Position numbers and translations under genes: made by a program
Notes under the pieces: model-generated
Databases searched by the model: none
Told to the model about the DNA's origin: nothing
What the model saw: only the letters and a program-made list of their open reading frames with translations
DNA from: Lamellibrachia satsuma
Lineage: Eukaryota; Annelida; Polychaeta; Sabellida; Siboglinidae
Direction: 5' to 3'
Length of the DNA: 64,000 bases
NCBI GenBank assembly: GCA_033239005.1
Contig: BSQZ01000001.1
Coordinates: 18,773,000 to 18,836,999 of the forward strand
Shown: positions 22,401-31,085 of the stretch, one piece after another
Layout: each line of letters opens with the position of its first letter
How positions within the stretch are numbered: position 1 is the first letter of the stretch

Positions 22401-25400
22401 CAGTGAACCGGAGAAATGACCAGAATCTCCAACTTTTAGAACACATTCTGAGTAAACCACTGATGTGATATTCTTGGTTTTAGTTGCACATGGTTAGTTT
22501 TTATTATCTCTTAGGTGCATAGCCCCAAAACCATGACTTTTGTTTCACATTAAAACAATTCTCATTCTGCTTACATTATAGTCGGATGAAATGTGTGTAC
22601 ATATGTAAAACATTTAGGTTGAAACTTTAAACTGACTCTTCTATTCACTGACAATGCACTGATTGGTTAGTAAAACTCAGCCCATTTTGGCATCGAACAC
22701 TTTCTTGTACACATTTTTGGATGTGTAAACTGAGCACTGTCACTGTCTTTTCACCGGACGCAGACCTTCCAAGTCTTCCGCTTTATCGGAAGATCTTCCG
22801 CTTTTTCCGGTTTTTGAAAACATCTTCCGCTTTTCCGCTACGTTTTGAAAACCTTCCGCTTTTTCGGACTTGGCCGGTGATCGCAGAAAATTAAGAGGTT
22901 CTATTGAAAATTAAGAAGTTCTGTTGAAATATTCAGATCGAATACCAAGTTTCTTAAGAGGTAATCATGTTTAATAGTTCTATTAAATGGTTTGAAACTC
23001 CGCCATTTGGTGGCGCATTGTTTTTCAACGAATGATATTGCAGTAAAACATTTTCTCCGTATATTTTTCACCCCGCCATTTTTAAAGTGTCTGAACTTTT
23101 TTGTTTATAGTTTTAAGGTTTTGTTCATTGTTAAAGATAGTGTTGTTAGTTGTGAATAGTTGTTTCCTTGCGCCACGAAGTAAGATGGGTAAAATGACAG
23201 GAGAGAACGGAGGTAATCCACCGACGAAAAAGAAACTACGCCGCAAAGTTTTGAGACGAATACGCCTCTGAAGACTGTGGCCTGTGCCGCTGCTCAACCC
23301 AGCGAACAGACGTAAGGGCTGCTATTGGTAAATGATTGGTCTAATGATTTAAAAGCAGCTGTTATGCTTATTTTAAGGATTCTAAATTCTAATACACTTT
23401 CTGACTACTGCTAGTTTAATGTGTTTTCACTTAAAAATCTATTTGCACTTACGTACCATGTCGTGTGTGCTGTCCATATCTTTATCTAAAAATAATTTCA
23501 GATAAACAGAAGACAATAATAATTTTTTTTCAAAATGTGGAAGAGACTGCATAATTTATGTTTTATGCTGTACAGCAGTCATTCATCTTCATGAACCATG
23601 TGCTTTTCTAACCTTTTCATAAAGAAAATGTTTAAGATTTTATAAACATGGTTCAACATTTTGTTTTCAGTGCTTCTCTAGTTGAGAAGTTTGTCCCTGG
23701 CACTTCAGATGATGACCTGGATAGCACCGTTCAGGAATTGATGGACTTCCAGGCAGCCACAGATTTGCCCGAGTTCATCGAGGTGGACGAGCGGTGTTAC
23801 AGTTGAAGGGCTGGGGTGGCCAGGTCAGGTTCGATCACCTGGCTACACTCATGAAAACTTTAGTCATCCTTCCCTATGACCAGGCAAAGAATGACAAGAA
23901 GTTCCGAGCATCACTAAGTGCAGAGACGCTGTGTAGCCTGCTGTACTGCAAGAACAACGTGGACTGCGAGTACCACCAGTTGTACAATGAGGACCACAGA
24001 CCGGTCATCTGAGACCTGAATGTGTGGCTAGGAAACACCTATGATAATGGGTATAATGTAGTCTGCACTGGCAATCAGCTGTCTGAGATGGCAAATAAAC
24101 TGTATATAATGTTTGTTATGTTCTTCACGTCGTTATTTAGTATAATCAAATTTGATTGTTTTTTCGAGAAAAAGTCTTCTGTCTTTTTTTTACAGGACGA
24201 GGAAGATCTTCTGCTTTTTATTGGTAAAATGTTGGAAGGTCTGCGGACGTACACACCCAAGAATGTGTACATCAGGTGATAACTGTCTTACAGTTTTACG
24301 AACAGTGCTCAGTTTACAGAGAAATAATAAGAAGTAACAATGTTGAAGTAAACGTGTCACGTTTTCTTTTCAGATCTAAGAAGATGTTGTGGCACATTGA
24401 GTTTTATTTCCCACACGCCGCAGCAAAATACACAGACAGGTACATTCATGTTTATATCATAAACTTCCAAATTTTTTTGTAAAATGAGATGCAAATATTG
24501 AATTATTGCTTGTAAGATAAAAAATATGGCATGCACGCACACACATGAAATAGACACAAGTTGAAATTGAATATGAATACACTTATAATGTAAGTATTAT
24601 GGTATGGCTTAATTTAGTATGGTTTGGACACACCAGAGGGCAACTCATGTTTATTCCTCACAAGCCCACAAGAGGGCAGTATATTTAAATCGACATTCAG
24701 TTAGTCAGGTGATGTGAGTTTCCATCTTGGCATATAAAGGGAAATCTTTTGTCCGTTAGGTGTTTATGCCAAGAAATTGTAGTCAGTTTAATTGTAATCT
24801 AATCGCCCATCCTGTCAGCCATTCCTTGTTTGGAATTCAAATAGGCAGTGGTAGAACACAGTGTGTTGATTTGACTGAGTGAGATGGATGACGGTAGCTT
24901 AACATTTTCTAGTTTTTTAAATAAAGGTGGAAAATAGAGTCCAGCTGTGGTCTGTGTGTACAGAGTCGATGAAGGTCAGTGTCTGGACGACGTGCTCAAG
25001 AAGTTCCTTCACCCGACCGAGTCTGACCCCGTCATCCAGCAGCACCTGAAGATGTACTCGAGGGCAGGGGGCAACGGTGTGAGGGTGTTTATGAGGCAAG
25101 AGGGGCTGCCTGCCAACTGCATCAGGTAAGTGGGTGGGGTATGAATCTTAAGTGTGGTCAGAGGTGACCTCTGGTAGTTCATCCCTGCACTAAAGACGTA
25201 GCATTGAGCAGACCTTACAAGTTGGCACAAGCAAATAATGGGATCTTGCAGCAGAATTTGTCTTCAAGGAGGTTTAATGATTTTTTTCGTTTGTAGCACA
25301 GGTTATCGATTGTCTTTTACCTGAATTACGCAAGAACTGAATATTTCAAAGTTAAGCGATTTTCAGGTTTTTGACCTTATTTTAAGTTTATTAATCACTG

Positions 25401-28400
25401 GTATAACCTATTGTGGACATGCAATGATGCTCATGTTGGGAAATGTGCAAAATTATACTGAAAAAATATTCATAAAGTGACAACATGTTCAGGTGACCTG
25501 AATGTCTGCAAGACTGGTGGAGATTTCAATGCAGAAGTTAGACTGAACAACAGTGTTAGATAGTCTGATAATTGTTATCAAAATCATGTTATGTAGTATA
25601 AATTATATGTATTCTAACATCTAAACCACCCTAATGGGTTTTTCTAAACAACCATTTTTTTATATTTATTTGACTGTTGTATGTTTAATATTATGCTTCA
25701 TAATATGGAGTAATGTGATGAGCTGGATCTTACATGACATAGAACAATGTGTTTGACAGTCACCAGGTGTGATGAGCTGGATCTTACATGACATAGAACA
25801 ATGTGTTTGACAGTCACCAGGTATGATGAGCTGGATCTTACATGACATAGAACAATGTGTTTGACAGTCACCAGGTATGATGAGCTGGATCTTACATAAC
25901 ATAGAACAATGTGTTTGACAATCACCAGGTGTGATGAGCTGGATCTTACATGACATAGAACAATGTGTTTGACAGTCACCAGGTGTGATGAGCTGGATCT
26001 TACATGACATAGAACAATGTGTTTGACAGTCACCAGGTGTGATGAGCTGGATCTTACATGACATAGAACAATGTGTTTGACAGTCACCAGGTGTGATGAG
26101 CTGGATCTTACATGACATAGAACAATGTGTTTGACAGTCACCAGGTGTGATGAGCTGGATCTTACATGACATAGAACAATGTGTTTGACAGTCACCAGGT
26201 ATGATGAGCTGGATCTTACATGACATAGAACAATGTGTTTGACAGTCACCAGGTGTGATGAGCTGGATCTTACATGACATAGAACAATGTGTTTGACAGT
26301 CACCAGGTATGATGAGCTGGATCTTACATGACATAGAACAATGTGTTTGACAGTCACCAGGTGTGATGAGCTGGATCTTACATGACATAGAACAATGTGT
26401 TTGACAGTCACCAGGTGTGATGAGCTGGATCTTACATGACATAGAACAATGTGTTTGACAGTCACCAGGTATAATGAGCTGGATCTTACATGACATAGAA
26501 CAATGTGTTTGACAGTCACCAGGTATAATGAGCTGGATCTTACATGACATAGAACAATGTGTTTGACAGTCACCAGGTATAATGAGCTGGATCTTACATG
26601 ACATAGAACAATGTGTTTGACAATCACCAGGTGTGATGAGCTGGATCTTACATGACATAGAACAATGTGTTTGACAGTCACCAGGTATAATGAGCTGGAT
26701 CTTACATGACATAGAACAATGTGTTTGACAGTCACCAGGTGTGATGAGCTGGATCTTACATGACATAGAACAATGTGTTTGACAATCACCAGGTATGATG
26801 AGCTGGATCTTACATGACATAGAACAATGTGTTTGACAGTCACCAGGTGTGATGAGCTGGATCTTACATGACATAGAACAATGTGTTTGACAGTCACCAG
26901 GTGTGATGAGCTGGATCTTACATGACATAGAACAATGTGTTTGACAGTCACCAGGTGTGATGAGCTGGGTCTTACATGACATAGAACAATGTGTTTGACA
27001 GTCACCAGGTGTGATGAGCTGGATCTTACATGACATAGAACAATGTGTTTGACAGTCACCAGGTGTGATGAGCTGGATCTTACATGACATAGAACAATGT
27101 GTTTGACAGTCACCAGGTGTGATGAGCTGGATCTTACATGACATAGAACAATGTGTTTGACAGTCACCAGGTGTGATGAGCTGGATCTTACATGACATAG
27201 AACAATGTGTTTGACAGTCACCAGGTGTGATGAGCTGGATCTTACATGACATAGAACAATGTGTTTGACAGTCACCAGGTATGATGAGCTGGATCTTACA
27301 TGACATAGAACAATGTGTTTGACAGTCACCAGGTATGATGAGCTGGATCTTACATGACATAGAACAATGTGTTTGACAGTCACCAGGTATGATGAGCTGG
27401 ATCTTACATGACATAGAACAATGTGTTTGACAGTCACCAGGTGTGATGAGCTGGATCTTACATGACATAGAACAATGTGTTTGACAGTCACCAGGTGTGA
27501 TGAGCTGGATCTTACATGACATAGAACAATGTGTTTGACAATCACCAGGTGTGATGAGCTGGATCTTACATAACATAGAACAATGCGTTTGACAGTCACC
27601 AGGTATGATGAGCTGGATCTTACATGACATAGAACAATGCGTTTGACAGTCGCCAGGTATGATGAGCTGGATCTTACATGACATAGAACAATGCGTTTGA
27701 CAGTCGCCAGGTATGATGAGCTGGATCTTACATAACATAAAACAGTGCGTTTGACAATCGCCAGGTATGATGAGCTGGATCTTACATAACATAGAACAGT
27801 GCGTTTGACAATCGCCAGGTATGATGAGCTGGATCTTACATAACATAGAACAGTGCGTTTGACAATCGCCAGGTATGATGAGCTGGATCTTACATAACAT
27901 AGAACAGTGCGTTTGACAATCGCCAGGTATGATGAGCTGGATCTTACATAACATAGAACAGTGCGTTTGACAATCGCCAGGTATGATGAGCTGGATCTTA
28001 CATAACATAGAACAATGCGTTTGACAATCACCAGGTATGATGAGTTGGACGTGATGAAGACAATCCAAGAGAATCTGGCAGGAAAAACGGTATTCGAGTA
28101 TCCAACCTTCCACATTGTTCTGAAGGACAGGGCAGAAAACTACACAGACAAATTGGGTGAGTGCAACAAACAAAATGTTTATTGTCTTCTTTGTAGTTCT
28201 TTGAGTGTTCGGCCATGCAGCAGGCGTATCTAATAGACTGTTTATACAGTTAATTATATATATATATATGTAATTATCTGTATAAACAATATATATATAT
28301 ATATATATATATGCACAGTGAGTGCATATATGTGACCCACCGTAACAAAACGAGTCGGATGTCGGTAAACACGAAACTTCACAGATGCCGTTTTTATAAA

Positions 28401-31085
28401 AAAAACTGGCTAATCGAACGATTTTGAGATTGTCTCTGAGAATTCCATAGTATTCATTTTAACGATGAGCTCAGTTTCTACTGTATATTTAGTTATGTTT
28501 AATTTATTTTAGTGTTATCTTTGAAGAGCTGTTCGATGTGTTCCGCTTGACTTTCATAAAACAAAGCAGAAAATGACGATAATTAATCGCTTTCTTCGTC
28601 CGTAATTTTTGGATGGTCCTCCACAAATGTGGCATCGTTGCAAAGCTTTGCATCTCATCTTTCCATATATGGTCAACGAATTAACCTATATTACCGATGT
28701 GTCGAATAGGAGGGCGTGAGGGGTAGGCACTGTTTGTCCAGCTGTGTAAACAAACCCCGGCTTGTTACTATCACGTGATCCAGGAAAATTATTTTATTGC
28801 CGCAGCAACGAAGTTCCAGAGATGATGAAAAAAGTAGTTTATTTAATACATTTGTGGGTAATTTCCGGAAAAAATATTTTTGCCTTTGTTAGCATTATTA
28901 CTTCCTCTAGAGATGTGAGGCGTTTTTGAGAAAACAGGATTATTTCTTGGAACATGCATGCTTTACCCACAAATAAAAGTGATTTAGAGGTATGTAATTG
29001 CAAATGAAATTAACGGTATGAAAGCAATGCTTTCAAAATAGGGTGGACACATTTTGAATAATAAAATAATTTTTTTTTTATCCACTTGCCGAGTCTCCCC
29101 TTAGACTAATATTATTATTATTATTATTTAAATCACTAAAATCAAGTATGTTCTTATTGCCTCAACTTTGCTTTACAAAAGAAGGTCACTAGTAACCATT
29201 ATCTCAACTAAAATGTGTCACATTATGACACTGGTGTCATAGTGCTGCTAGTTTTGACATTCCTTAACAATGGCGGTAATTACAAGGCAATTAATTGTAT
29301 TTTTTTCTGACAAAGATCTTGTTATTATATTAGTAGAATGTCATGACTCATTTTGTTACGGTGGGTCACACACATATATATATATATGGCCTTGATATTA
29401 GGCTTTTGAATCCAGTGGCCCAAATGGCCAGTACATTTTTTAAGTTACTGGCCTCCCAAAAAAGTTAATGGCCCAAAATGTTATTTGAATAGAAATTCAT
29501 TTAAAAAACAGTTTTTTTAAACATACAATTTGTGCAATCCATCACATTATGAGTTCAAATGTCACTGAACATTTATTGTCATACTGTTCAAAGCACTACA
29601 GTGTCATCTTCAGTGTCATCATCACTTTCCTTGCTGGTCCAGTCCCCCAGCCTGTCACTACACATCTCCAGCCTGTCACTACGTATCTCCAGCCTGTCAC
29701 TACACATCTCCAACCTGTCACTATGTATCTCCAGCCTGTCACTACACATATCCAACCTGTCACTATGCATCTCCAGCCTGTCACTACACATCTCCAGCCT
29801 GTCACTACACATCTTCAACCTGACACTACACATCTCCAGCCTGTCACTACACATCTCCAGCCTGTCATCTCCAGCGTATTCTCCACTCTACTTTCCTGCC
29901 CACTACTGCGTGCCTCTGTTGTCTACCTCCTGCTTTCATTGAGTGTTGGTGGTTTAATCATGTCAATTCATTTAACCATTAAAATTGCCACCTAAAATGT
30001 TCTTCATTTGCTATGATAAATCTATGCTTTAATATGGAGGCGTCCGTATGCATGAGTTTCACAAGAAGTCGCCACGGCATCCCTAGTAGCGACACCATGC
30101 GGCTTTTTGTGAAGCCGATTTGTTTTCTCAAATCAACATGACGACTGCAGGAAGTGAAAACATGAAGTTGGATGAAGTTTGCTTAATTGTGGCGCCAGGG
30201 GTTAAGGACAAGTGATAGAAATGATTTGAAACCTTGGTGGTCAGTCAGATAAAAAAATTACCAGGCCAGTATAATATGAAAACTTGTGATCCGAACTGGC
30301 CCGACAGCCCCAAAAAAGCCAGTGTGGTATTTGAGCCAAATTATTTTGTGTGTCAGGCAGTAGTGTATATGCATGATCAACATATTTCTTGTGTTTCGTT
30401 CACATAAGTACTTTTCAATTTCCTACAATATTAGAAATATTTTTTTTTATGAAAGTTTTGCAACATCTTTAATTCAAATGTAATATTTCTTTCAGATGTT
30501 GGCATGACCTACAAACCATCAGTGTCCATTAATACGACCCCACCATCGAATGGGTCACCAGAAGATGTTGACAAAGATCAGTTGTTTATTGTGTCACCAG
30601 AACTTGTTGACAAAGAGCAGTCTTCTATTGTGTCACCAGAACATGTTGACAAAGAGCAGTCTTCTATTGTGTCACCAGAACATGTTGACAAAGAGCAGTC
30701 TTCTATTGTATCATCAGAACTTGTTGACAAAGAGCAGTCATCTATTGTATCACCAGAACTTGTTGACAAAGAGCAGTCTTCTGTTGTGTCACCAGAACAT
30801 GTTGACAAAGAGCAGTCTTCTATTGTATCACCAGAACTTGTTAACAAAGAGCAGTCTTCTATTGTGTCACCAGAACTTGTTGACAAAGAGCAGTCTTCTA
30901 TTGTGTCACCAGAACATGTTGACAAAGAGCAGTCTTCTGTTGTATCACCAGAACTTGTTGACAAAGAGCAGTCTTCTGTTGTGTCACTAGAACATGTTGA
31001 CAAAGAGCATTCATCTATTGTGTCACCAGAACATGTTGCCAAAGAGCAGTTATCTGTTGTGTCAACAGAATATGTTGTCAAGTGA
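15771..31085 (+). CDS. ZNHIT6: box C/D snoRNA protein 1 (BCD1), HIT zinc-finger protein; seven-exon model
   Basis: BCD1 is a nuclear assembly factor for box C/D snoRNPs, working with the NOP58/15.5K/R2TP machinery. Model: 15771-15954, 18729-18814, 24196-24275, 24374-24439, 24964-25125, 28035-28156, 30496-31085. All junctions are GT/AG with matching phases (1, 0, 2, 2, 2, 1), giving 429 codons. Residues 5-39 form the HIT zinc finger with all eight ligands (C5, C8, C17, C20, C25, C29, H33, C39). DYRFLEDVIRKAD, KKMLWHIEFYFPHA, ESDPVIQQHLKMY and VFEYPTFHIVLKD are the BCD1 core. Residues 256-429 are a 13-residue repeat tail. The frame is open for seven codons upstream of the ATG to an AG, so an upstream exon is possible; human BCD1 has a longer N-terminus. 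Exon 3 is odd: its first 16 codons lie inside a hAT element. Confidence 0.85.
16921..16940. repeat. 20-bp perfect palindrome
   Basis: AACACCGAAATTTCGGTGTT is its own reverse complement. It sits in intron 1 in a small CpG-bearing patch, perhaps the centre of an old inverted-repeat element. Confidence 0.8.
17378..17470 (+). mobile_element. LINE reverse-transcriptase C-terminal fragment
   Basis: With one frameshift it reads VLLY then YGCETWKVNKSDNWKLDTFL and FKC. This is the VLLYGCETW motif at the end of the RT domain in RTE/CR1-like elements. Only about 30 codons remain. Confidence 0.6.
17485..18116. mobile_element. non-autonomous TIR transposon, copy 1
   Basis: The left end GAAACAAAAGTTATGGTTTT and the reversed right end GAAGCAAAAGTCATAATTTT form imperfect terminal inverted repeats, extending to GGGCCTATGCACCTA / GGGGCGATGCACCTA. 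About 630 bp with no coding capacity. A diverged direct copy lies at 21952-22556. Confidence 0.65.
18258..18437. repeat. 47-bp minisatellite, four copies
   Basis: Unit containing AGTCACTCCCGGACGGCTCT, AACACAAACACCTGAATGAA and AGAAGAC, nearly identical between copies (one A/G change in the first). Confidence 0.95.
18729..18814 (+). CDS. ZNHIT6: ZNHIT6 exon 2: start of BCD1 core
   Basis: Acceptor GGCTTCCAG, donor GTAAGT. Encodes DYRFLEDVIRKADTAARDIA followed by PRKRDRSKY, the conserved segment after the zinc finger in BCD1. Ends in phase 0. Confidence 0.88.
19339..19404. repeat. TA dinucleotide microsatellite
   Basis: About 65 bases of TATATA ending in GTATATACACACATG. Confidence 0.95.
19650..20515 (-). 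mobile_element. L2/CR1-type LINE, 3' part of the reverse transcriptase
   Basis: From 20515 downward on the minus strand: GVLQGLVLGPMLFNLY (RT motif B), YHMYTDDTQFYAE (catalytic YxDD-type motif, here TDD), then after a frameshift LVTSRLDYGSVVFYGI. After another, FLYWLPVKWCIEYKVAILVF, PAYLASLITPY, LLWNALPKEL and MDTFKARLKTNYF. This is the order of an L2-like C-terminus. It is 5' truncated, frameshifted and inactive. Confidence 0.85.
21040..21270. repeat. dispersed repeat family A, copy 2
   Basis: Begins GAAAAATCAAACCTACCTAG. Continues AACATGCTAGCTTGTTTGTA and TTAGTTTTGATGAAATCATT, matching the copy at 4660. Confidence 0.6.
21952..22556. mobile_element. non-autonomous TIR transposon, copy 2
   Basis: Direct copy of 17485-18116 with 80-90% similar words throughout (GAGTTACTAAAACATAACCA, TTTCATGGGCCA, AACACATTCTGAGTAAA, CTTAGGTGCATAGCCCCAAA). 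Part of the left terminal repeat is deleted. Confidence 0.65.
22755..24249 (+). mobile_element. hAT-type transposon with 6-bp target duplication, degraded transposase
   Basis: The left end CAGACCTTCCAAGTCTTCCG starts at 22761. The right end ...TTGGAAGGTCTG stops at 24243. CGGACG flanks both sides (22755-22760, 24244-24249). Subterminal TCTTCCGCTTTTTCC-like words occur at both ends. The interior (about 23670-24010, two frames) reads DLPEFIEVDERC, then FDHLATLMKTLVILPYDQAK, NDKKFRASLSAETLCSLLYC and KNNVDCEYHQLY. This is the C-terminal dimerisation region of hAT transposases. A basic N-terminal-like piece (GGNPPTKKKLRRKVLRRIR) lies at 23210. The transposase is broken by frameshifts and missing its middle. 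Confidence 0.75.
24196..24275 (+). CDS. ZNHIT6: ZNHIT6 exon 3: partly transposon-derived
   Basis: Acceptor TTTTTTTACAG, donor GTGATA, phases 0 and 2 fitting both neighbours. The first 48 bases (DEEDLLLFIGKMLEGL) and the acceptor itself lie inside the hAT element ending at 24243. The remaining 32 bases (RTYTPKNVYI plus two bases) begin with the target-site duplication and look native. BCD1 proteins have about 20 conserved residues here. The transposon-derived segment is of similar length but does not clearly match. Confidence 0.55.
24374..24439 (+). CDS. ZNHIT6: ZNHIT6 exon 4: LWHIEF segment
   Basis: Acceptor TTTTCTTTTCAG, donor GTACAT, phase 2 at both ends. Encodes SKKMLWHIEFYFPHAAAKYT followed by D. 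It corresponds to the W-H-V/I-E/K-hydrophobic strand that is a hallmark of the BCD1 family. Confidence 0.9.
24964..25125 (+). CDS. ZNHIT6: ZNHIT6 exon 5: SDPVI segment
   Basis: Acceptor TGTGTACAG, donor GTAAGT, phase 2 at both ends. Encodes VDEGQCLDDVLKKFLHPTES followed by DPVIQQHLKMYSRAGGNGVR and VFMRQEGLPANCI. This matches the BCD1 region with a conserved E-S-D-P-V-I-(R/Q)-Q and a Y-x-R-x(n)-G motif. Confidence 0.9.
25126..28034 (+). other. ZNHIT6 intron 5
   Basis: 2.9 kb, of which about 2.3 kb is the 54-bp array ending exactly at exon 6. The first 590 bases hold nothing recognised. Confidence 0.8.
25711..28049 (+). repeat. 54-bp minisatellite (about 43 copies) made of the intron 5/exon 6 splice-acceptor junction
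   Basis: Each unit reads GT(A/G)T(G/A)ATGAGCTGGATC, TTACAT(G/A)ACATAGAACA, (A/G)TG(T/C)GTTTGACA(A/G)TC, (A/G)CCAG. The last CCAG is the real acceptor of exon 6 (28033-28034) and the following GTATGATGAGTTGGA is the start of exon 6. The unit therefore spans intron end plus about 15 exon bases. The block at about 27540-28030 shares TGCG and TCGCC variants. The rest is more uniform with TGTG and TCACC, suggesting spread by unequal exchange from the exon outward. Long antisense ORFs arise only because 54 is a multiple of three. Confidence 0.95.
28035..28156 (+). CDS. ZNHIT6: ZNHIT6 exon 6: EYPT-H-V segment
   Basis: Acceptor CAATCACCAG at the very end of the 54-bp array, donor GTGAGT, phases 2 and 1. 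Encodes YDELDVMKTIQENLAGKTVF followed by EYPTFHIVLKDRAENYTDKL, the last conserved BCD1 block. Its first roughly 15 bases are what the array units repeat. Confidence 0.9.
28254..28313. repeat. TA microsatellites in inverted arrangement
   Basis: Two TA tracts separated by ATGTAATTATCTGTATAAAC. A related TAATTATATATATA copy precedes it, so the stretch can fold on itself. Confidence 0.8.
28331..29370. mobile_element. non-autonomous DNA transposon with 20-bp inverted repeats
   Basis: The left end is TGTGACCCACCGTAACAAAA. The right end read in reverse is identical for these 20 bases, and both continue to (C/T)GAGTC. The 1.04 kb interior is non-coding. The flanks are TA-rich microsatellite, so the target duplication cannot be read. 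Confidence 0.85.
29640..29872. repeat. 21-bp minisatellite, about 11 copies
   Basis: Unit CCAGCCTGTCACTACACATCT with few changes. Its length keeps ORFs open on both strands; none is a gene. Lies in intron 6. Confidence 0.95.
30496..31085 (+). CDS. ZNHIT6: ZNHIT6 exon 7: repeat-containing C-terminal tail
   Basis: Acceptor TTTCTTTCAG, phase 1. Encodes DVGMTYKPSVSINTTPPSNG followed by thirteen full copies and one partial copy of E(L/H)VDKEQSS(I/V)VSP. It ends at TGA 31083-31085. The unit is 39 bp, so the frame is kept. The tail is acidic/polar and low in complexity, probably disordered. Human BCD1 has only a short tail here. Confidence 0.8.
30561..31082 (+). repeat. 39-bp coding minisatellite in ZNHIT6 exon 7
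   Basis: Thirteen full units and one partial. The codon-level unit is E(L/H)VDKEQSS(I/V)VSP. Changes are mostly single bases (CTT/CAT giving L/H, ATT/GTT giving I/V) and no unit carries a frameshift or stop, consistent with translation. Confidence 0.95.

Larger units (their letters stand above)
18815..24195 (+). other. ZNHIT6 intron 2
   Basis: 5.4 kb, filled with a TA microsatellite, an L2-type LINE (19650-20515), dispersed repeat A (21040), TIR element copy 2 and the hAT element. A short native exon could be hidden here; I did not find one. Confidence 0.6.
28157..30495 (+). other. ZNHIT6 intron 6
   Basis: 2.3 kb holding TA microsatellites, a 1.04-kb TIR element, a 21-bp minisatellite and unassigned AT-rich DNA. 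The remainder (29371-29640, 29880-30495) has GGCCC/GGGCC-rich words (AGTGGCCCAAATGGCCAGTA; GAACTGGCCCGACAGCCCC) that may mark the ends of another old element. Confidence 0.6.

Noticed and set aside
25711..28049. CRISPR-like array
   Set aside because: Units are contiguous with no unique spacers, the genome is eukaryotic, and there are no cas genes. It is a tandem minisatellite.
25666..28173. Minus-strand ORFs of 835 and 805 codons
   Set aside because: They consist of the 54-bp intronic array read backwards. The frame stays open only because 54 is a multiple of three. They overlap a well-supported plus-strand gene and have no non-repeat domain.
29549..29995. Repeat-protein ORFs on both strands (PVTTHLQ, SLHISSL, DRLEMCS types)
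   Set aside because: Products of the 21-bp intronic minisatellite. No signal or domain, and different frames are equally open.
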